Origin: an uncultured Collinsella sp.
GTDB taxonomy: Bacteria; Actinomycetota; Coriobacteriia; Coriobacteriales; Coriobacteriaceae
NCBI GenBank assembly: GCA_902496645.1
Contig: CABVBR010000038.1
Coordinates: 1-14,775, forward strand
Direction: 5' to 3'
Length of the DNA: 14,775 bases
The notes under the pieces were generated by a model. That model worked only from the letters and a program-made list of their open reading frames with translations, was not told the origin of the DNA and made no database searches. The stretch's first letter is position 1. Every line of letters starts with the position of its first letter. Shown here in pieces: positions 13,840-14,775 of the stretch. The translations under genes were made by a program, and so were the position numbers.

Positions 13840-14604
13840 TTAGCAAATGACCTGCGTATGTTCTTCGATGGCGGCACGGTCTTCTGCCGAGATGCTCGGC
13901 TCGCATACTACGGCGTCCAGGCTGTCCAGGCGGCAGAAGGTGTAGAAGTCGCGTTTGCCGATCTTGCTGGAGTCGGCGATGAGGTAGCGCGAATCGGCCT
14001 TGCTAAAGGCGAGCTGCTGGATGCGGCCCTCGTCCATGTTGGATGTGGATACGTCGCCGTCCAGGATGCCGTTCGCGCCGATAAAGGCCGCATCGATTCC
14101 CAGCGCGCGCAGGGTGTCCTCGGCCGTGGGGCCCACAAAGGCGGCAGTACGACGACGGTACATACCGCCCACCAGGCACAAGTCACAGTCCTCGCGCTCC
14201 TCAAGCAGGTTAAAGACCGAAAGCGAATTGGTCACGATGCGCAAGCGGCACGCCGGCAGCATCGAGGCCATCTGCTCCACCGTGGTGCCCGTACCCAAAA
14301 AGATGGTCGAGCCTTCCTCGATGAGCTCCACGGCACGGCGCGCGATCTGCAGCTTTTCCTCGGCATGCTTGGAGCGCTTTTCGCTGTGCGAGTACTCATG
14401 GCGCAGCATCGCATGGGGGCGACCCTGTGCGCTGCGGGCACCGCCATGCACGCGCTCGATCTCGCCCAGGCTCGCGAGCTCCTCAAGATCGCGACGGATC
14501 GTCATGTCCGAAACACCCAGCGCGTCCGAGATCTCCTTGACCGAGACCGTTCCCTGCTCCTCGAGCAGCTGACGAACCCTATCCTGTCGCTCTGCCTTAA
14601 TCAC
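13840..14604 (-). CDS. DeoR-family sugar-responsive transcriptional regulator
   Basis: This 254-aa protein has the normal DeoR/GlpR/LacR length. Residues about 5-57 are the DeoR helix-turn-helix with SDMTIRRDLEEL and the RVHGGA signature. The rest is the sugar-phosphate-binding domain with FLGTGTT (102-108), VTNS (124-127), VGGMYRR (145-151), FIGANGI (174-180) and DSSKIGK (211-217). I choose the GTG at 14602-14604 because GAGGA lies upstream and the product then starts MIKAERQDRV, as most relatives do. The ATG at 14655 lies at the -10 box and would add 17 atypical residues. LacR of lactococcal and staphylococcal lac operons is also a DeoR protein, so control of galactose-6-phosphate or tagatose-6-phosphate use is plausible but unproven. 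Its usual target would be the gene past the right edge. Confidence 0.92.
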   Translation of the reverse strand: MIKAERQDRVRQLLEEQGTVSVKEISDALGVSDMTIRRDLEELASLGEIERVHGGARSAQGRPHAMLRHEYSHSEKRSKHAEEKLQIARRAVELIEEGSTIFLGTGTTVEQMASMLPACRLRIVTNSLSVFNLLEEREDCDLCLVGGMYRRRTAAFVGPTAEDTLRALGIDAAFIGANGILDGDVSTSNMDEGRIQQLAFSKADSRYLIADSSKIGKRDFYTFCRLDSLDAVVCEPSISAEDRAAIEEHTQVIC

Positions 14605-14639
14605 GATGAGTCCTCGCTGTTCTAAGCTCGCGTCAATTC

Positions 14640-14661
14640 GAACAATAACGAACAAATTATA
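14640..14661 (-). promoter_or_regulatory. DeoR gene promoter (-10) with overlapping GAACAA direct repeat
   Basis: On the minus strand a perfect TATAAT -10 box is at 14656-14661; no clear -35 is seen. The predicted start near 14649 falls within two GAACAA copies at 14640 and 14650, ten bp apart, resembling half-sites of GlpR-like operators. This suggests autorepression. The leader to the GTG would be about 45 nt. Confidence 0.55.
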
Positions 14662-14775
14662 CCAGACTCATGCGGATCATAATTGAACGCCCCAACTGCG
14701 TCTTCATTACTTTTTTTGAGCCTTGATTATCAACTTCATCCGAACACTTCCCAGATTCATCCGCACATGTACGGA
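14662..14775. other. Non-coding right edge, probable start of a divergent regulatory region
   Basis: No gene is visible. The stretch is AT-rich, has further GAAC sequences at 14685 and 14742, and ends with the near-palindrome TCCGCACATGTACGGA (14760-14775) at the window edge. It is likely the upstream region of a plus-strand gene lying outside the window. Confidence 0.35.

Noticed and set aside
14605..14655. ATG start at 14655 for the DeoR gene
   Set aside because: It lies at the TATAAT box, so it would be upstream of the predicted transcript start; the GTG at 14604 has a ribosome site and gives the usual N terminus.

Overview
The window looks like chromosomal DNA of a high-GC, Gram-positive-type gut actinobacterium of the Coriobacteriia, most like Collinsella. 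This is an inference from the GC- and C-ending codons, AGGAGG-type ribosome sites and a lactose-type phosphotransferase (PTS) gene set; I could not test it by search. Most of the window is a sugar-uptake locus for phosphorylated beta-galactosides.

Layout. 1-1101 (minus): an unrecognised multi-pass membrane protein with a terminator at the left edge. 1220-1336: a long hairpin, then a strong bidirectional terminator. 1364-1702 (minus): free-standing PTS EIIA of the lactose/cellobiose family (LacF type). 1917-6650: cassette 1, made of a minus-strand LacI regulator, a divergent promoter with two operators 120 bp apart, EIICB, a 6-phospho-beta-galactosidase and a terminator. 6668-6888: three tandem hairpin repeats. 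6906-11532: cassette 2, with the same gene order, operator type and terminator position. 11557-11697: two more copies of the hairpin repeat. 11853-12414: a Phd/YefM-RelE/ParE-type toxin-antitoxin pair. 12449-12560: a dense array of GACRYGY motifs, including a 42-bp tandem duplication. 12583-13839: a Schlafen/AlbA_2-type regulator with a RecG-like C-terminal half. 13840-14604 (minus): a DeoR-family sugar regulator. The stretch from about 11700 to 13840 is visibly less GC-rich than its surroundings and may be an acquired island.

How it works together. Each EIICB would import and phosphorylate a beta-galactoside, taking phosphate from the single EIIA (His79). Each GH1 enzyme would then split the 6-phosphosugar. 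Each LacI protein probably represses its divergent operon. The two operator sets share the core AATGnnAACGTTGnCATT, so cross-regulation is possible. The DeoR protein may control a further sugar-phosphate step: GAAC repeats spaced by helical turns lie over its own start region and upstream of the EIIA gene.

Less ordinary content: five hairpins with identical 25-nt loops at a strict 80-81 bp pitch, present behind both cassettes; a different hairpin of the same geometry at 1220-1284; and the operator array in front of the AlbA_2/RecG-like gene.
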